Shown here: one piece after another, positions 51,037 to 59,835 of the stretch | Layout of the letters: every line of letters begins with the position of its first letter | Numbering within the stretch: the first letter of the stretch is position 1 | DNA from: CALWOS01 sp963595735 | Lineage (GTDB): Bacteria; Bacillota; Clostridia; Oscillospirales; Oscillospiraceae | DNA length: 64,000 bases | Assembly: GCA_963595735.1 (NCBI GenBank) | Contig: CAVBJJ010000002.1 | Location: 57,797-121,796, forward strand | Direction of reading: 5' to 3' | Translations under genes and position numbers: made by a program | Notes under the pieces: generated by a model | What the model was told of the DNA's origin: nothing | The model's input: only the letters and a program-made list of their open reading frames with translations | Databases searched by the model: none

Positions 51037-52341
51037 TTAGTCCAGGAAGCCCTTGTAGTGGCGCATCAGCATCTGGCTCTCCAGTGCCTGAACGGTCTCA
51101 AGCGCAACACCGACAACGATGATGACCGAGGTACCGCCCAGAGAAATGCCGGTGTTGGCGGCAGTTTCGCTGAAGCAGCAGATGAGCATGGGCACGACAG
51201 CAACGATACCCAGATAAATGGCGCCGAACATGGTGACCTTGTTGAGCACACGCTGGATGAAGTCGCTGGTGGGCTTGCCGGCTCGGAAGCCGGGGATGAA
51301 GCCGCCGTTCTTCTTCAGGTTGTTTGCGATCTCGATGGGGTTGAACTGGATCGCCGCATAGAAGTATGCGAAGAAGATGATCAGCAGCAGATAGATAATG
51401 GCGTAAAGAACAGTATTAGAGTTAAATACACGCAGGAATCCGCCCCAGAAGCCCTGGCTGTCGGAAGTGATGCCCGCAAGCATGCAAACCGTGGCCGGCA
51501 GCGAAGTGATGGAACTGGCGAAGATGATGGGCATAACACCGGACATATTCACCTTCAGAGGCAGATGCGTGGACTGGCCGCCGTACATTTTGCGGCCGAC
51601 AACGCGCTTGGCATACTGAACCGGGATTCGACGCTCTGCGTTGTTGACGATGACGATCAGAACGATGATCGCCAGTGCGCCCGCCAGCGCCAGAACCACG
51701 ATGGGGACATTGGTAGTACCGGAACCAACATTACTGAACATGCTGTAGATGCCGCTGGGGAAGCGGGAGATAATGCTGGCAAACAACAGGATAGAGATAC
51801 CGTTGCCGATACCAAACTCGGTGATCTGCTCGCCCATCCACATCAGCAGCGTACTGCCTGCGGTAAAGGTGGCGACGACCACGATACCGGCCCAAACCAC
51901 GCTGGTTCCATCCAGAGCCAACAGGCCGGCATTTTTGATGAGCATGAAATAACCAAAGCCCTGCAGCAGAGCAATGATAACCGTGACATAGCGGGTGATG
52001 CTGGCAATCTTCTTCTTGCCTTCCTCGCCGCCTTCACGCTGCAGCTGCTCCAGTGCGGGAATGGCAATGGTCAGCAGCTGAATGATAATTGAGGAGTTAA
52101 TATACGGTTGGATCGAAAGTGCGAAAATCGTCGCTCGGGAGAATGCACCACCGGACATGGTGTTGTATAGACCCAAAACGGTATTTTCCAAGGTCTTAAA
52201 GTACACACTCAGATTTGCGGTGTCCACAAAGGGAACGGGAACCGCATTACCCAGGCGGTACAGCAGGAGCACCAGAAGCGTGAACAGAATCTTCTTCCGG
52301 AGATCCATGATCTTCCAAGCATTACGAATCGTTTTCAGCAC
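51037..52341 (-). CDS. secY: preprotein translocase subunit SecY
   Basis: 434 aa with ten membrane segments, forming the protein-conducting channel of the Sec system. Hallmarks are the N-terminal KILFTLLVLLLYRLGNAVPVPFVD, the plug region after it and the cytosolic loops with GMPxL-like ERRIPVQYAKRVVGRK and FRAGKPTSDFIQ. The start is GTG, placed directly after the rplO stop (TAAGTG), with GAGGTGAT as binding site. Confidence 0.97.
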   Translation of the reverse strand: MLKTIRNAWKIMDLRKKILFTLLVLLLYRLGNAVPVPFVDTANLSVYFKTLENTVLGLYNTMSGGAFSRATIFALSIQPYINSSIIIQLLTIAIPALEQLQREGGEEGKKKIASITRYVTVIIALLQGFGYFMLIKNAGLLALDGTSVVWAGIVVVATFTAGSTLLMWMGEQITEFGIGNGISILLFASIISRFPSGIYSMFSNVGSGTTNVPIVVLALAGALAIIVLIVIVNNAERRIPVQYAKRVVGRKMYGGQSTHLPLKVNMSGVMPIIFASSITSLPATVCMLAGITSDSQGFWGGFLRVFNSNTVLYAIIYLLLIIFFAYFYAAIQFNPIEIANNLKKNGGFIPGFRAGKPTSDFIQRVLNKVTMFGAIYLGIVAVVPMLICCFSETAANTGISLGGTSVIIVVGVALETVQALESQMLMRHYKGFLD

Positions 52342-52782
52342 TTAGATCACCTCAGCCTTTCCGCCGGCTGCCTCGATTTTCTGCTTTGCAGATTCGGAGA
52401 AGGCAGCGGCCTGAATGGTCAGCTTTTTGGTGATCTCGCCCTGGCCCAGGATCTTCACGCCGTACTGGCACTTGCTCAGCAGGCCGGCCTTGAGCATGGC
52501 TTCGGCGTCCACAACGGCGCCATCTTCAAACTTGTTGAGTGCTGCAACATTCACAGCCTCCAGAGGCTTTGCAAAAATGTTGTGGAAGCCTCTCTTGGGG
52601 ATGCGACGGGCGAGGGGCATCTGGCCGCCTTCAAAGCCGACACGGACGCCGCCGCCGGAACGGGAGTTCTGACCCTTCTGACCACGGCCGGCAGTTTTGC
52701 CGTTGCCGGTGCCGTGACCGCGACCCTTACGCTTAGCCACCTGGGTGGAGCCGGGCACGGGGGAAAGCTCATGAATTTTCAT
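52342..52782 (-). CDS. rplO: 50S ribosomal protein L15
   Basis: 146 aa. The N-terminal extended basic arm GSTQVAKRKGRGHGTGNGKTAGRGQKGQNSRSGG threads into 23S rRNA; the globular C-terminal part ends KIEAAGGKAEVI. It lies 14 bases after rpmD and abuts secY. Confidence 0.97.
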   Translation of the reverse strand: MKIHELSPVPGSTQVAKRKGRGHGTGNGKTAGRGQKGQNSRSGGGVRVGFEGGQMPLARRIPKRGFHNIFAKPLEAVNVAALNKFEDGAVVDAEAMLKAGLLSKCQYGVKILGQGEITKKLTIQAAAFSESAKQKIEAAGGKAEVI

Positions 52783-52796
52783 TTCCCTGTACCTCC

Positions 52797-52976
52797 TTAT
52801 TCTTCGGTGACCTTCAGCAGATAGCCGATCTGGGCGATCTTGCCGCGGGTCTGGGGATTGTCAGGCTGCACGGTCTCGTTGCCGATCTTGTGCAGACCCA
52901 GAGACTTGGCAGTAGCAATGTGCTTTTCCAGTCTGCCATTGAGGCTCTTGACGAGCTTGATTTTCAGATTAGCCAT
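52797..52976 (-). CDS. rpmD: 50S ribosomal protein L30
   Basis: 59 aa: MANLKIKLVKSLNGRLEKHI, then SLGLHKIGNETVQPDNPQTRGKIAQIGYLLKVTEE. Ferredoxin-like small protein typical of bacterial L30. It starts 14 bases after rpsE ends, with AAGGAGGG upstream. Confidence 0.95.
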   Translation of the reverse strand: MANLKIKLVKSLNGRLEKHIATAKSLGLHKIGNETVQPDNPQTRGKIAQIGYLLKVTEE

Positions 52977-52990
52977 TTCTCAAGCCCTCC

Positions 52991-53518
52991 TTAACCTTGG
53001 ATCTCTTCAACGGATTTCCCGCGAACGGCGGCAACCTGCTGGGCGTTACGCAGAGAGCGCAGACCCACCATCGTGGCGGCCACGACATTCTGGGGATTGT
53101 TGGTACGCAGGCACTTGGTACGGATGTCGCGGATGCCGGCGGCCTCCACAACAGCACGCACCGCACCACCGGCGATAACACCGGTACCGACGGGGGCGGG
53201 CTTGAGCAGGACGCGGCCTGCACCGAAAGCGCCGATCACCTCGTGGGGAATGGTGGTGCCGGACATGGTGATTGTGACGATGTTCTTCTTGGCGTCCTCC
53301 AGGCCCTTACGAATGGCCTCGGAAACCTCGTTGGCCTTACCCAGGCCATAGCCGACACGGCCCTTGCCGTCGCCAACCACGCACAGCGCGGAGAACTTCA
53401 TCACGCGACCGCCCTTGACGGTCTTGCTGACACGGTTCAGGGAAACCACCTTTTCGGTGAACTCGCTCTGCGCCTCTTCGCCGCGACGGCGATTGTTTCT
53501 GTCGTTATTGTAAGCCAT
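52991..53518 (-). CDS. rpsE: 30S ribosomal protein S5
   Basis: 175 aa; double-stranded RNA-binding N-domain (EKVVSLNRVSKTVKGGRVMKFSALCVVGDGKGRVGYG) plus C-terminal fold (TGVIAGGAVRAVVEAAGIRDIRTKCLRTNNPQNVV). It affects decoding accuracy. GGAGGA lies upstream of its ATG. Confidence 0.97.
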   Translation of the reverse strand: MAYNNDRNNRRRGEEAQSEFTEKVVSLNRVSKTVKGGRVMKFSALCVVGDGKGRVGYGLGKANEVSEAIRKGLEDAKKNIVTITMSGTTIPHEVIGAFGAGRVLLKPAPVGTGVIAGGAVRAVVEAAGIRDIRTKCLRTNNPQNVVAATMVGLRSLRNAQQVAAVRGKSVEEIQG

Positions 53519-53538
53519 GATTGTTTCCTCCTCCCCGC

Positions 53539-53898
53539 TTAAAACTTCAGGCCGCCCTCACGGGCGCCGTCGGCCAGTGCCTGAACACGGCCGTGGTAGA
53601 TATAACCGCCGCGATCGAACACGACTTCCTCAATACCCTTGGCAACGGCGCGCTCGGCAACCAGCTTACCGACCTTTGCGGCGGCTTCCTTGTTGCTGCC
53701 GGCACCCTCGAAGTTCTTCTCTACGGAAGAAGCAGCAGCCAGGGTGTTGCCATTGACATCGTCAATGATCTGGGCATAGATGTTCTTTTCACTGCGGAAA
53801 ACGGAGAGGCGGGGTCTCTCGGGGGTGCCGGAGATCTTGCCGCGCACTCTCTTGTGGCGCTTAATGCGCTGGGCATTGGTATCAGGTCTTTTGATCAT
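53539..53898 (-). CDS. rplR: 50S ribosomal protein L18
   Basis: 119 aa; binds 5S rRNA in the central protuberance. A basic N-terminus (RIKRHKRVRGKISGTPERPRLSVFRS) and the end FDRGGYIYHGRVQALADGAREGGLKF are diagnostic. Spacing to rplF is 16 bases. Confidence 0.97.
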   Translation of the reverse strand: MIKRPDTNAQRIKRHKRVRGKISGTPERPRLSVFRSEKNIYAQIIDDVNGNTLAAASSVEKNFEGAGSNKEAAAKVGKLVAERAVAKGIEEVVFDRGGYIYHGRVQALADGAREGGLKF

Positions 53899-53914
53899 TT
53901 AGGCACACCTCCTC

Positions 53915-54457
53915 TTACTTAGCGCCGGTCTTGCCTTCTTTGCGGCGGATAACTTCGTAGTCATACTTGATGCCTTTGCCCTTATAAGGCTCGGGGGGTC
54001 TCTTGGCACGAATATCCGCGGCAAACTGGCCGACCAGCTGCTTGTCAATACCGTTAATGACGACCTTGTTGGCATCGGGAACATCAATGGTGATACCATC
54101 GATTTCTTCCACGATGACCTGGTGAGAATAACCGACATTCAGCACCAGCTTCTTGCCCTCCTTGGCGGCACGGTAACCAACACCGTTGACCTCCAGAGTC
54201 TTGGAATAGCCGTTGCTGACGCCCTCAACCATGTTGGCCACCAGAGTACGGGTCAGACCATGCAGAGAGGCGGACTTCTTATCGTCGCTGGAACGGGTGA
54301 CATGGATGGTGTCGCCATCCACCGTGACGGTGATCTCGGGGACCAGGTCACGCTCCAGGCTGCCCTTGGGGCCTTTTACGACGATGTGATTGTTTGCGTC
54401 CACCGTGACGGTCACGCCGGCGGGGATCGCAATGGGGGCTCTACCGATTCTAGACAT
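53915..54457 (-). CDS. rplF: 50S ribosomal protein L6
   Basis: 180 aa; two L6 domains near the factor-binding site. MSRIGRAPIAIPAGV at the start and the second-domain signature PEPYKGKGIKYDYEVIRRKEGKTGAK at the end. Confidence 0.97.
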   Translation of the reverse strand: MSRIGRAPIAIPAGVTVTVDANNHIVVKGPKGSLERDLVPEITVTVDGDTIHVTRSSDDKKSASLHGLTRTLVANMVEGVSNGYSKTLEVNGVGYRAAKEGKKLVLNVGYSHQVIVEEIDGITIDVPDANKVVINGIDKQLVGQFAADIRAKRPPEPYKGKGIKYDYEVIRRKEGKTGAK

Positions 54458-54472
54458 TTCTCATTCCCCTCC

Positions 54473-54871
54473 TTACCAGACAAACGCAAGGACTTCGCCG
54501 CCGACATGGTTGGCACGCGCCTTCTTGTCGGTCATGACGCCCTTGGAAGTGGAGATGATGGCGATACCCAGGCCCTTCAGGACACGGGGCAGCTCGTCAG
54601 CGCCGGCATACACACGCAGGCCGGGCTTGGAGACACGGCGCAGGCCCTGGATGGCCTTCTCCTTGCCGGGAAGGTACTTCAGGGAAATGCGAATAACACC
54701 CTGGGTGCCGTCCTCCACGAGCTGATAGCCCTTGATGTAGCCTTCCTCGAGAAGAATTTCCGCAATGGACTTCTTCATCTTGGAAGCGGGGACATCCACG
54801 GTGTCGTGCTTTGCGCTTCCGGCGTTCCGGATGCGGGTCAGCATGTCTGCGATGGGATCAGTGATCTGCAT
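54473..54871 (-). CDS. rpsH: 30S ribosomal protein S8
   Basis: 132 aa; binds helix 21 of 16S rRNA. DPIADMLTRIRNAG at the N-terminus and GIAIISTSKGVMTDKKARANHVGGEVLAFVW at the C-terminus identify it. It is preceded by an unusually long 220-base gap after rpsN. Confidence 0.97.
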   Translation of the reverse strand: MQITDPIADMLTRIRNAGSAKHDTVDVPASKMKKSIAEILLEEGYIKGYQLVEDGTQGVIRISLKYLPGKEKAIQGLRRVSKPGLRVYAGADELPRVLKGLGIAIISTSKGVMTDKKARANHVGGEVLAFVW

Positions 54872-55091
54872 TTGTTTTTCCTCCTAAATTAGAGTTACCG
54901 CACGCAGGAAAAGTTTTTTGCGGCGGTTCGGGCGGCGAGGTTCCGATGCAATAACCGAAGTGATTGACACCGGCCTTTCGTCATCCCTGTGTCTGGTTTT
55001 TATGGAAAAACCCAACACCGATAAAACCTATTACGGCCGGACTGCGTGGAATGGTTCCACCCAGTCCGGACGAATACTGTGTTTCCGCAGC
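54872..55091 (-). other. 220-base non-coding gap between rpsN and rpsH
   Basis: Most genes of the cluster are 10-20 bases apart. This gap contains a hairpin CCGGACTG..TGGAA / TTCCA..CAGTCCGG at 55038-55070 and AT-rich stretches on the minus strand. No frame in it looks coding. It may hold an internal promoter, an mRNA processing site, or an S8-responsive element. Confidence 0.55.
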
Positions 55092-55277
55092 TTACCAGCT
55101 GGCCTTACGCACGCCGGGGATCTGACCCTTATAGGCCAGCTCACGGAAGCAGATACGGCAGATGCCGTAATCACGCAGGTAGGCGTGGGGACGACCGCAA
55201 ATCTTGCAGCGATTGTAGCGGCGGCTGGAGAACTTGGGCTCCGCCTGCTGCTTGAGGATCATAGATTTCTTAGCCAT
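55092..55277 (-). CDS. rpsN: 30S ribosomal protein S14, zinc-binding type
   Basis: 61 aa, the short type Z form: zinc ligands Cys24, Cys27, Cys40 and Cys43 in RCKICGRPHAYLRDYGICRICFRE. It is a late-assembly head protein. It lies 14 bases after rplE. Confidence 0.97.
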   Translation of the reverse strand: MAKKSMILKQQAEPKFSSRRYNRCKICGRPHAYLRDYGICRICFRELAYKGQIPGVRKASW

Positions 55278-55291
55278 GCTCTTTATCCTCC

Positions 55292-55831
55292 TTAGTTCTC
55301 GAAGGGAGCGCCCATCAGCTTCAGCAGCTCACGAGCCTCCTCATCGGTGGCAGCGGTGGTGGTAATGGCAATGTTCATACCACGCAGCTTCTCGATCTTA
55401 TCGTAATCGATCTCGGGGAAGATGATCTGCTCTTTCAGACCCATGCTGTAGTTGCCGCGGCCATCGAAGGCATCGGGATTGATGCCGTGGAAGTCACGCA
55501 CGCGGGGCAGAGCCACATTGAACAGACGATCCAGGAACTCCCACATTCTATCCTGACGCAGGGTGACCTTCACGCCGACATTCTGACCCTCACGGAGCTT
55601 GAAGTTGGCGACGGACTTCTTTGCGGCAGTGGGAACGGCGTGCTGGCCGGTGATCGCGGAGATCTCCTTGATCACGCCCTCCAGCGCCTTGGCATTATCC
55701 TTGCAGTCGCCGCAGCCGACAGACACAACGATCTTCTCGAGGCGGGGGATCTGCATTACGCTCTTGTACTGGAACTTCTGCATCAGAGCGGGGGCGACCT
55801 CTTCCTGATACTTTTTCTTCATTCTGGTCAT
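55292..55831 (-). CDS. rplE: 50S ribosomal protein L5
   Basis: 179 aa; 5S rRNA-binding protein of the central protuberance. The sequence IPRLEKIVVSVGCGDCKDNAKAL and the C-terminal FPEIDYDKIEKLRGMNIAITTTAATDEEARELL match the family over its full length. Confidence 0.97.
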   Translation of the reverse strand: MTRMKKKYQEEVAPALMQKFQYKSVMQIPRLEKIVVSVGCGDCKDNAKALEGVIKEISAITGQHAVPTAAKKSVANFKLREGQNVGVKVTLRQDRMWEFLDRLFNVALPRVRDFHGINPDAFDGRGNYSMGLKEQIIFPEIDYDKIEKLRGMNIAITTTAATDEEARELLKLMGAPFEN

Positions 55832-55850
55832 GTTCGGTCACTCTCCTCTC

Positions 55851-56156
55851 TTACAGTTCTGCGCCGCACTTCTTGCAAATGCGGATCTTCTTGCCATCGG
55901 TGATCTGGTGCGCCACACGGGTGGGCTTGCTGCATTTGGGGCAGACGACCATGACCTTGCTGGCATAGATGGGGGTCTCCACCTTCAGGATACCGCCCTC
56001 ATCGCCCTGCTTCTGGGGCTTCTGGTGCTTGGTGGCAACATTGACACCCTGCACAACGACCTTGCCGGCCTTGGGCATGGCCTGCAGGACCTTGCCCTCG
56101 ATGCCCTTGTCCTTACCGGACAGGACAATGACTTTATCATCTTTTCTGATATTCAT
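55851..56156 (-). CDS. rplX: 50S ribosomal protein L24
   Basis: 101 aa; an assembly-initiator KOW protein (MNIRKDDKVIVLSGKDKGIEGKVLQAMP). The C-terminus has two CxxC pairs (VCPKCSKPTRVAH, RICKKCGAEL) suggesting zinc binding, common in Gram-positive L24. Confidence 0.97.
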   Translation of the reverse strand: MNIRKDDKVIVLSGKDKGIEGKVLQAMPKAGKVVVQGVNVATKHQKPQKQGDEGGILKVETPIYASKVMVVCPKCSKPTRVAHQITDGKKIRICKKCGAEL

Positions 56157-56169
56157 GTCTTTCGCCCTC

Positions 56170-56538
56170 CTAAATGACCTCGGGGGCCAGGGACAGGATC
56201 TTCATGTAATCCTTGTCGCGCAGCTCCCGTGCCACGGGTCCAAAGATACGAGTACCGCGGGGGTTCTTATCCTCACGGATCAGAACGGCCGCATTCTCGT
56301 CGAAACGGACATAGGTGCCGTCGGCACGGCGCACACCACGACGGGAGCGCACGATGACCGCACGGACGACCTCGCCCTTTTTCACAGTACCGCCGGGCTG
56401 TGCCTTACGGACAGAGGCAACGATGGTATCGCCCACATTGCCGAACTTCCGCTTGGAGCCGCCCATAACGCGGATGCACTTGATTTCCTTGGCGCCGGTG
56501 TTGTCGGCGACCTTCAGATAAGATTCCTGCTGGATCAT
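56170..56538 (-). CDS. rplN: 50S ribosomal protein L14
   Basis: 122 aa; IQQESYLKVADNTGAKEIKCIRVMGG at the start and ARELRDKDYMKILSLAPEVI at the end. It bridges to 16S rRNA h14. GGAGGCG lies upstream. Confidence 0.97.
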   Translation of the reverse strand: MIQQESYLKVADNTGAKEIKCIRVMGGSKRKFGNVGDTIVASVRKAQPGGTVKKGEVVRAVIVRSRRGVRRADGTYVRFDENAAVLIREDKNPRGTRIFGPVARELRDKDYMKILSLAPEVI

Positions 56539-56553
56539 ATTGTTGTCGCCTCC

Positions 56554-56817
56554 TTACTTCGCTTTTTCCACGATCTCGACCACGCGCCAGCGCTTATCCC
56601 GAGACAGGGGACGGGTTTCCATCACGCGGACAATGTCGCCCACACCGCAGGTGTTCTGCTCATCATGAGCCTTCAGGCGATAGGTACGCTTGATGATCTT
56701 CTTATAAATGGGGTGTGCAACGCGATCCTCAACAGTGACGACCACGGTCTTGTCCATCTTGTCGGACACGACCTTGCCCACCCGGGTCTTGCGGGAAGTT
56801 GTTCTGATATCACTCAT
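56554..56817 (-). CDS. rpsQ: 30S ribosomal protein S17
   Basis: 87 aa OB-fold protein: RKTRVGKVVSDKMDKTVVVTVEDRVAHPIYKKIIKRTYRLKAHDE. A primary 16S rRNA binder of the body. Preceded by rpmC at 14 bases. Confidence 0.97.
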   Translation of the reverse strand: MSDIRTTSRKTRVGKVVSDKMDKTVVVTVEDRVAHPIYKKIIKRTYRLKAHDEQNTCGVGDIVRVMETRPLSRDKRWRVVEIVEKAK

Positions 56818-56831
56818 TTTCGCTTACCTCC

Positions 56832-57026
56832 TCACTGCTCAAGCTGCTTCTGGCGCAGGACGGTTTTGACTCTGGCGATATCTCTGCGAACAGCGCTGAT
56901 CTTAACGGGGTTCTCAAGATGATTGGTGGCATGCTGCATACGGAGCATGAAAAGGTCCTTCTTCAGTTCGCCCAGCTTGCTTTCCAACTCAGCGGAGGAC
57001 ATATTACGGATCTCATTCGCCTTCAT
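56832..57026 (-). CDS. rpmC: 50S ribosomal protein L29
   Basis: 64 aa, two-helix protein at the tunnel exit: MKANEIRNMSSAELESKLGELKKDLFMLRMQHATN then ISAVRRDIARVKTVL. The start at 57026 lies one base past the rplP stop; the longer frame upstream is inside rplP. Confidence 0.96.
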   Translation of the reverse strand: MKANEIRNMSSAELESKLGELKKDLFMLRMQHATNHLENPVKISAVRRDIARVKTVLRQKQLEQ

Positions 57027-57027
57027 C

Positions 57028-57459
57028 TTATTCACCACCGTTCTCGGACACGGCCTCGCGCTGGACGATCTTGGTCTTGCAGGGCAGCTTGTGGCTGGCA
57101 AGACGCAGCGCCTCGCGGGCAACTTCTTCAGAAACACCGGCGATCTCGAACATGACACGGCCGGGCTTCACGACTGCGACCCAGTACTCGGGAGAACCCT
57201 TACCGGAACCCATTCGGGTCTCAGCGGGCTTCTCGGTGATGGGCTTATCGGGGAAGATCTTGATCCAGACCTTACCGCCACGCTTGGTATAGCGGGTCAT
57301 GGCGATACGGGCTGCCTCGATCTGGTTGCTGGTGATCCAGCAGGGCTCGGTGGCCTGGAGGCCGAACTCGCCGTAGGCGACGAAGTTGCCTCTCGTTGCC
57401 TTACCCTTCATACGGCCACGATGGACGCGGCGGTATTTCACGCGCTTAGGCATCAGCAT
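57028..57459 (-). CDS. rplP: 50S ribosomal protein L16
   Basis: 143 aa; organises the tRNA A-site region of 23S rRNA. It begins MLMPKRVKYRRVHRGRMKGKATRG, with the conserved GKVWIKIFPDKPITEKPAETRMGSGKG stretch. Its ATG overlaps the rpsC stop (TAATG), with GGAGG nine bases upstream. Confidence 0.97.
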   Translation of the reverse strand: MLMPKRVKYRRVHRGRMKGKATRGNFVAYGEFGLQATEPCWITSNQIEAARIAMTRYTKRGGKVWIKIFPDKPITEKPAETRMGSGKGSPEYWVAVVKPGRVMFEIAGVSEEVAREALRLASHKLPCKTKIVQREAVSENGGE

Positions 57460-58331
57460 TAGTTATTGCCTCCTTCCTTTGCAGCCGCAGGAGCGGCGGG
57501 GCGCTGGCCACGGTTGTAGCCGCCCTGACCACGATTGTCGCGGTTATAACCACCCTGACGGTTATCCCGGTTGTAACCACTGCGATTGTCGCGGTTGTAG
57601 CCGCCACGGCCACCGCCGCGGCGATCGTCACGGCGACGGTCGTTGCGACGACGGTCATTGGGACGATTCATATCCATGGTGCGGGGGGTGGTGCGCAGGG
57701 TGGTGGTGAGAACCTCACCCTTGTAGATCCAAACCTTAACACCGATACGGCCATAGGTCGTTGCAGCCTCGGCAAAACCGTACTCGATGTCAGCACGGAT
57801 GGTCTGCAGAGGAATGGTGCCCTCGTGATAGCACTCGCTGCGGGCGATCTCGGCGCCGCCCAGACGGCCGGCACACATGATCTTGATGCCGCGGGCACCC
57901 ATGCGCATGGCACGACCCATGGCATTCTTCATGGCGCGGCGGAAGCCGATGCGGCGCTCCAGCTGAGAGGCGATGTTCTCAGCGACCAACTGTGCGTTGG
58001 TATCGGGGGTGCGAACCTCGACGATAGACAGCGCAACGGGCTTGCCGATCATCTTCTCCACGCTCAGGCGCAGACGCTCGATCTCGGCGCCGCCCTTACC
58101 GATGACAACACCGGGACGGGCACAGTGGATATAGATGCGAACCTTGGTGCTGTCGCGCTCGATCTCGATTTTGGGCACACCGGCGGAATACAGGGTGCTC
58201 TTGAGGTACTTGCGGATATTGTAATCCTCGACGATCAGATCGCCGACCTTCTCATCACGGGCATACCAGCGGGAATCCCAGTCCTTGATGACGCCCACAC
58301 GAAGTCCGTGAGGATGAACTTTCTGTCCCAT
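57459..58331 (-). CDS. rpsC: 30S ribosomal protein S3 with an Arg/Gly/Asn-rich tail
   Basis: 290 aa, against about 210-230 for most bacteria. Residues 1-211 are normal S3: KH domain (ARPGVVIGKGGAEIERLR) and C-domain ending KVWIYKGEVL. From about 212 to 290 there is a low-complexity tail: DRRRNDRRRDDRRGG followed by four repeats of GYNRDNR or GYNRGQR and an Ala-rich end. The tail is basic and disordered and may contact mRNA at the entry channel or other RNA; that is inference. Confidence 0.96.
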   Translation of the reverse strand: MGQKVHPHGLRVGVIKDWDSRWYARDEKVGDLIVEDYNIRKYLKSTLYSAGVPKIEIERDSTKVRIYIHCARPGVVIGKGGAEIERLRLSVEKMIGKPVALSIVEVRTPDTNAQLVAENIASQLERRIGFRRAMKNAMGRAMRMGARGIKIMCAGRLGGAEIARSECYHEGTIPLQTIRADIEYGFAEAATTYGRIGVKVWIYKGEVLTTTLRTTPRTMDMNRPNDRRRNDRRRDDRRGGGRGGYNRDNRSGYNRDNRQGGYNRDNRGQGGYNRGQRPAAPAAAKEGGNN

Positions 58332-58344
58332 ATTCTAGCCTCCC

Positions 58345-58680
58345 TTACGCTTTCTCAGCCACGACGATGGTGATGTGGCTGGTTCTCTTGTTGATACGAT
58401 ACATACGACCCTGTGCTCTGGGCATACCCCGCTTCAGGATGGGACCGGGGTTGGCGTAAGTCGCGGAGACATAGAGCTTGTCGGGATCCATATTGAAGTT
58501 GTTCTCCGCATTGGCAACGGCGCTGTTGAGCAGCTTGAGCATCAACTCGCTGGCAGCCTTGGGAGTAGCCATCAGAATGGCCTGGGCAGTCTTGGCATCT
58601 TTACCGCGGATCAGATCGCAGACGATCTTGACCTTCCGGGGAGAGATGCGTGCATATTTCAGATGTGCTTTCGCTTCCAT
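58345..58680 (-). CDS. rplV: 50S ribosomal protein L22
   Basis: 111 aa; its beta hairpin lines the exit tunnel. AKYARISPRKVKIV-like KYARISPRKVKIVCDLIRGK at the start and GRMYRINKRTSHITIVV at the end. 13 bases before rpsC. Confidence 0.97.
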   Translation of the reverse strand: MEAKAHLKYARISPRKVKIVCDLIRGKDAKTAQAILMATPKAASELMLKLLNSAVANAENNFNMDPDKLYVSATYANPGPILKRGMPRAQGRMYRINKRTSHITIVVAEKA

Positions 58681-58695
58681 TTTCTCTCCTCCTTA

Positions 58696-58968
58696 TTACT
58701 TGCCGGTCTTGCTGCCGGCATGGCCGCGATAAGTGCGGGTGGGGGCGAACTCGCCCAGCTTGTGGCCGACCATATCCTCGGTGACATACACGGGGACATG
58801 ACGGCGACCGTCGTGGACAGCGATGGTGTGACCCACGAAGGACGGGAAAATCGTGCTGGCGCGGCTCCAGGTCTTGACGACCTTCTTCTCGCCGGCCTTG
58901 TTCATTTCATCGACGCGCTTCAGCAGCTTGGGAGCGGCGAAGGGGCCTTTTTTAACACTTCTGCTCAT
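58696..58968 (-). CDS. rpsS: 30S ribosomal protein S19
   Basis: 90 aa: MSRSVKKGPFAAPKLLKRVDEM, then TWSRASTIFPSFVGHTIAVHDGRRHVPVYVTEDMVGHKLGEFAPTRTYRGH. A head protein that partners S13. Confidence 0.97.
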   Translation of the reverse strand: MSRSVKKGPFAAPKLLKRVDEMNKAGEKKVVKTWSRASTIFPSFVGHTIAVHDGRRHVPVYVTEDMVGHKLGEFAPTRTYRGHAGSKTGK

Positions 58969-58983
58969 TCTTCGATTCCCTCC

Positions 58984-59820
58984 TTACTTAGCGTTGCGGC
59001 GCTTGACGATGAACTTATCGGTGGGGTTCTTCGTCTTACGAGTCTTGTAACCCAGTGCGGGCTTACCCCAGGGGGTAACGGGGCCGGGACGACCCACGGG
59101 GCTCTTACCCTCACCACCACCGTGGGGGTGATCGCAGGGGTTCATGACAGAACCGCGAACGGTGGGACGCACGCCCATGTGGCGCTTACGGCCAGCCTTA
59201 CCCACAGCGATGTTGGCGTGGTCGGTGTTGCCGACCTGACCGATGGTCGCCATGCAGTTCATGCGCACCTTGCGGTACTCGCCGGAGGGCAGGCGAACCT
59301 GAGCCATGTCGCCCTCTTTGGCCATGAGCTGGGCGGCAACGCCAGCGGAACGAACCAGCTGGGCGCCCTTGCCGGGATACAGCTCGATATTGTGGATGAT
59401 GGTACCCACGGGGATGTTGGCGATGGGCAGCGCGTTGCCGGGCTTGATATCGGCGCCGGCGCCGGCCACGACCACATCACCTGCATTCAGGCCGTTGGGA
59501 GCCAGAATGTAGCGGCGCTCGCCATCCTCATACTCCAGCAGAGCGATGTTGGCGCTGCGGTTGGGGTCATACTCCAGGCGGAGAACCTTTGCAGGCATAT
59601 CCAGCTTGTTGCGCTTGAAATCGATCACACGATACTTGCGCTTGTTTCCGCCGCCCTTATGGCGAACGGTGATGCGGCCATAGCTGTTGCGACCGCCGTT
59701 TTTCTTCAGAACCTCGGTCAGACTTTTCTCCGGACGCGCGTGCTTATCAATGCCGTCGAAGCCGGAAACCGTCATATGACGGCGGGCCGGGGTAGTAGGG
59801 TTAAAAGATTTAACAGACAT
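58984..59820 (-). CDS. rplB: 50S ribosomal protein L2
   Basis: 278 aa; core protein near the peptidyl-transferase centre. N-terminal ARRHMTVSGFDG, OB and SH3-like domains, and the catalytic-region histidine in NPCDHPHGGGEGKSPVGR. Normal length. Confidence 0.98.
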   Translation of the reverse strand: MSVKSFNPTTPARRHMTVSGFDGIDKHARPEKSLTEVLKKNGGRNSYGRITVRHKGGGNKRKYRVIDFKRNKLDMPAKVLRLEYDPNRSANIALLEYEDGERRYILAPNGLNAGDVVVAGAGADIKPGNALPIANIPVGTIIHNIELYPGKGAQLVRSAGVAAQLMAKEGDMAQVRLPSGEYRKVRMNCMATIGQVGNTDHANIAVGKAGRKRHMGVRPTVRGSVMNPCDHPHGGGEGKSPVGRPGPVTPWGKPALGYKTRKTKNPTDKFIVKRRNAK

Positions 59821-59835
59821 TCCTCAATTTCCTCC

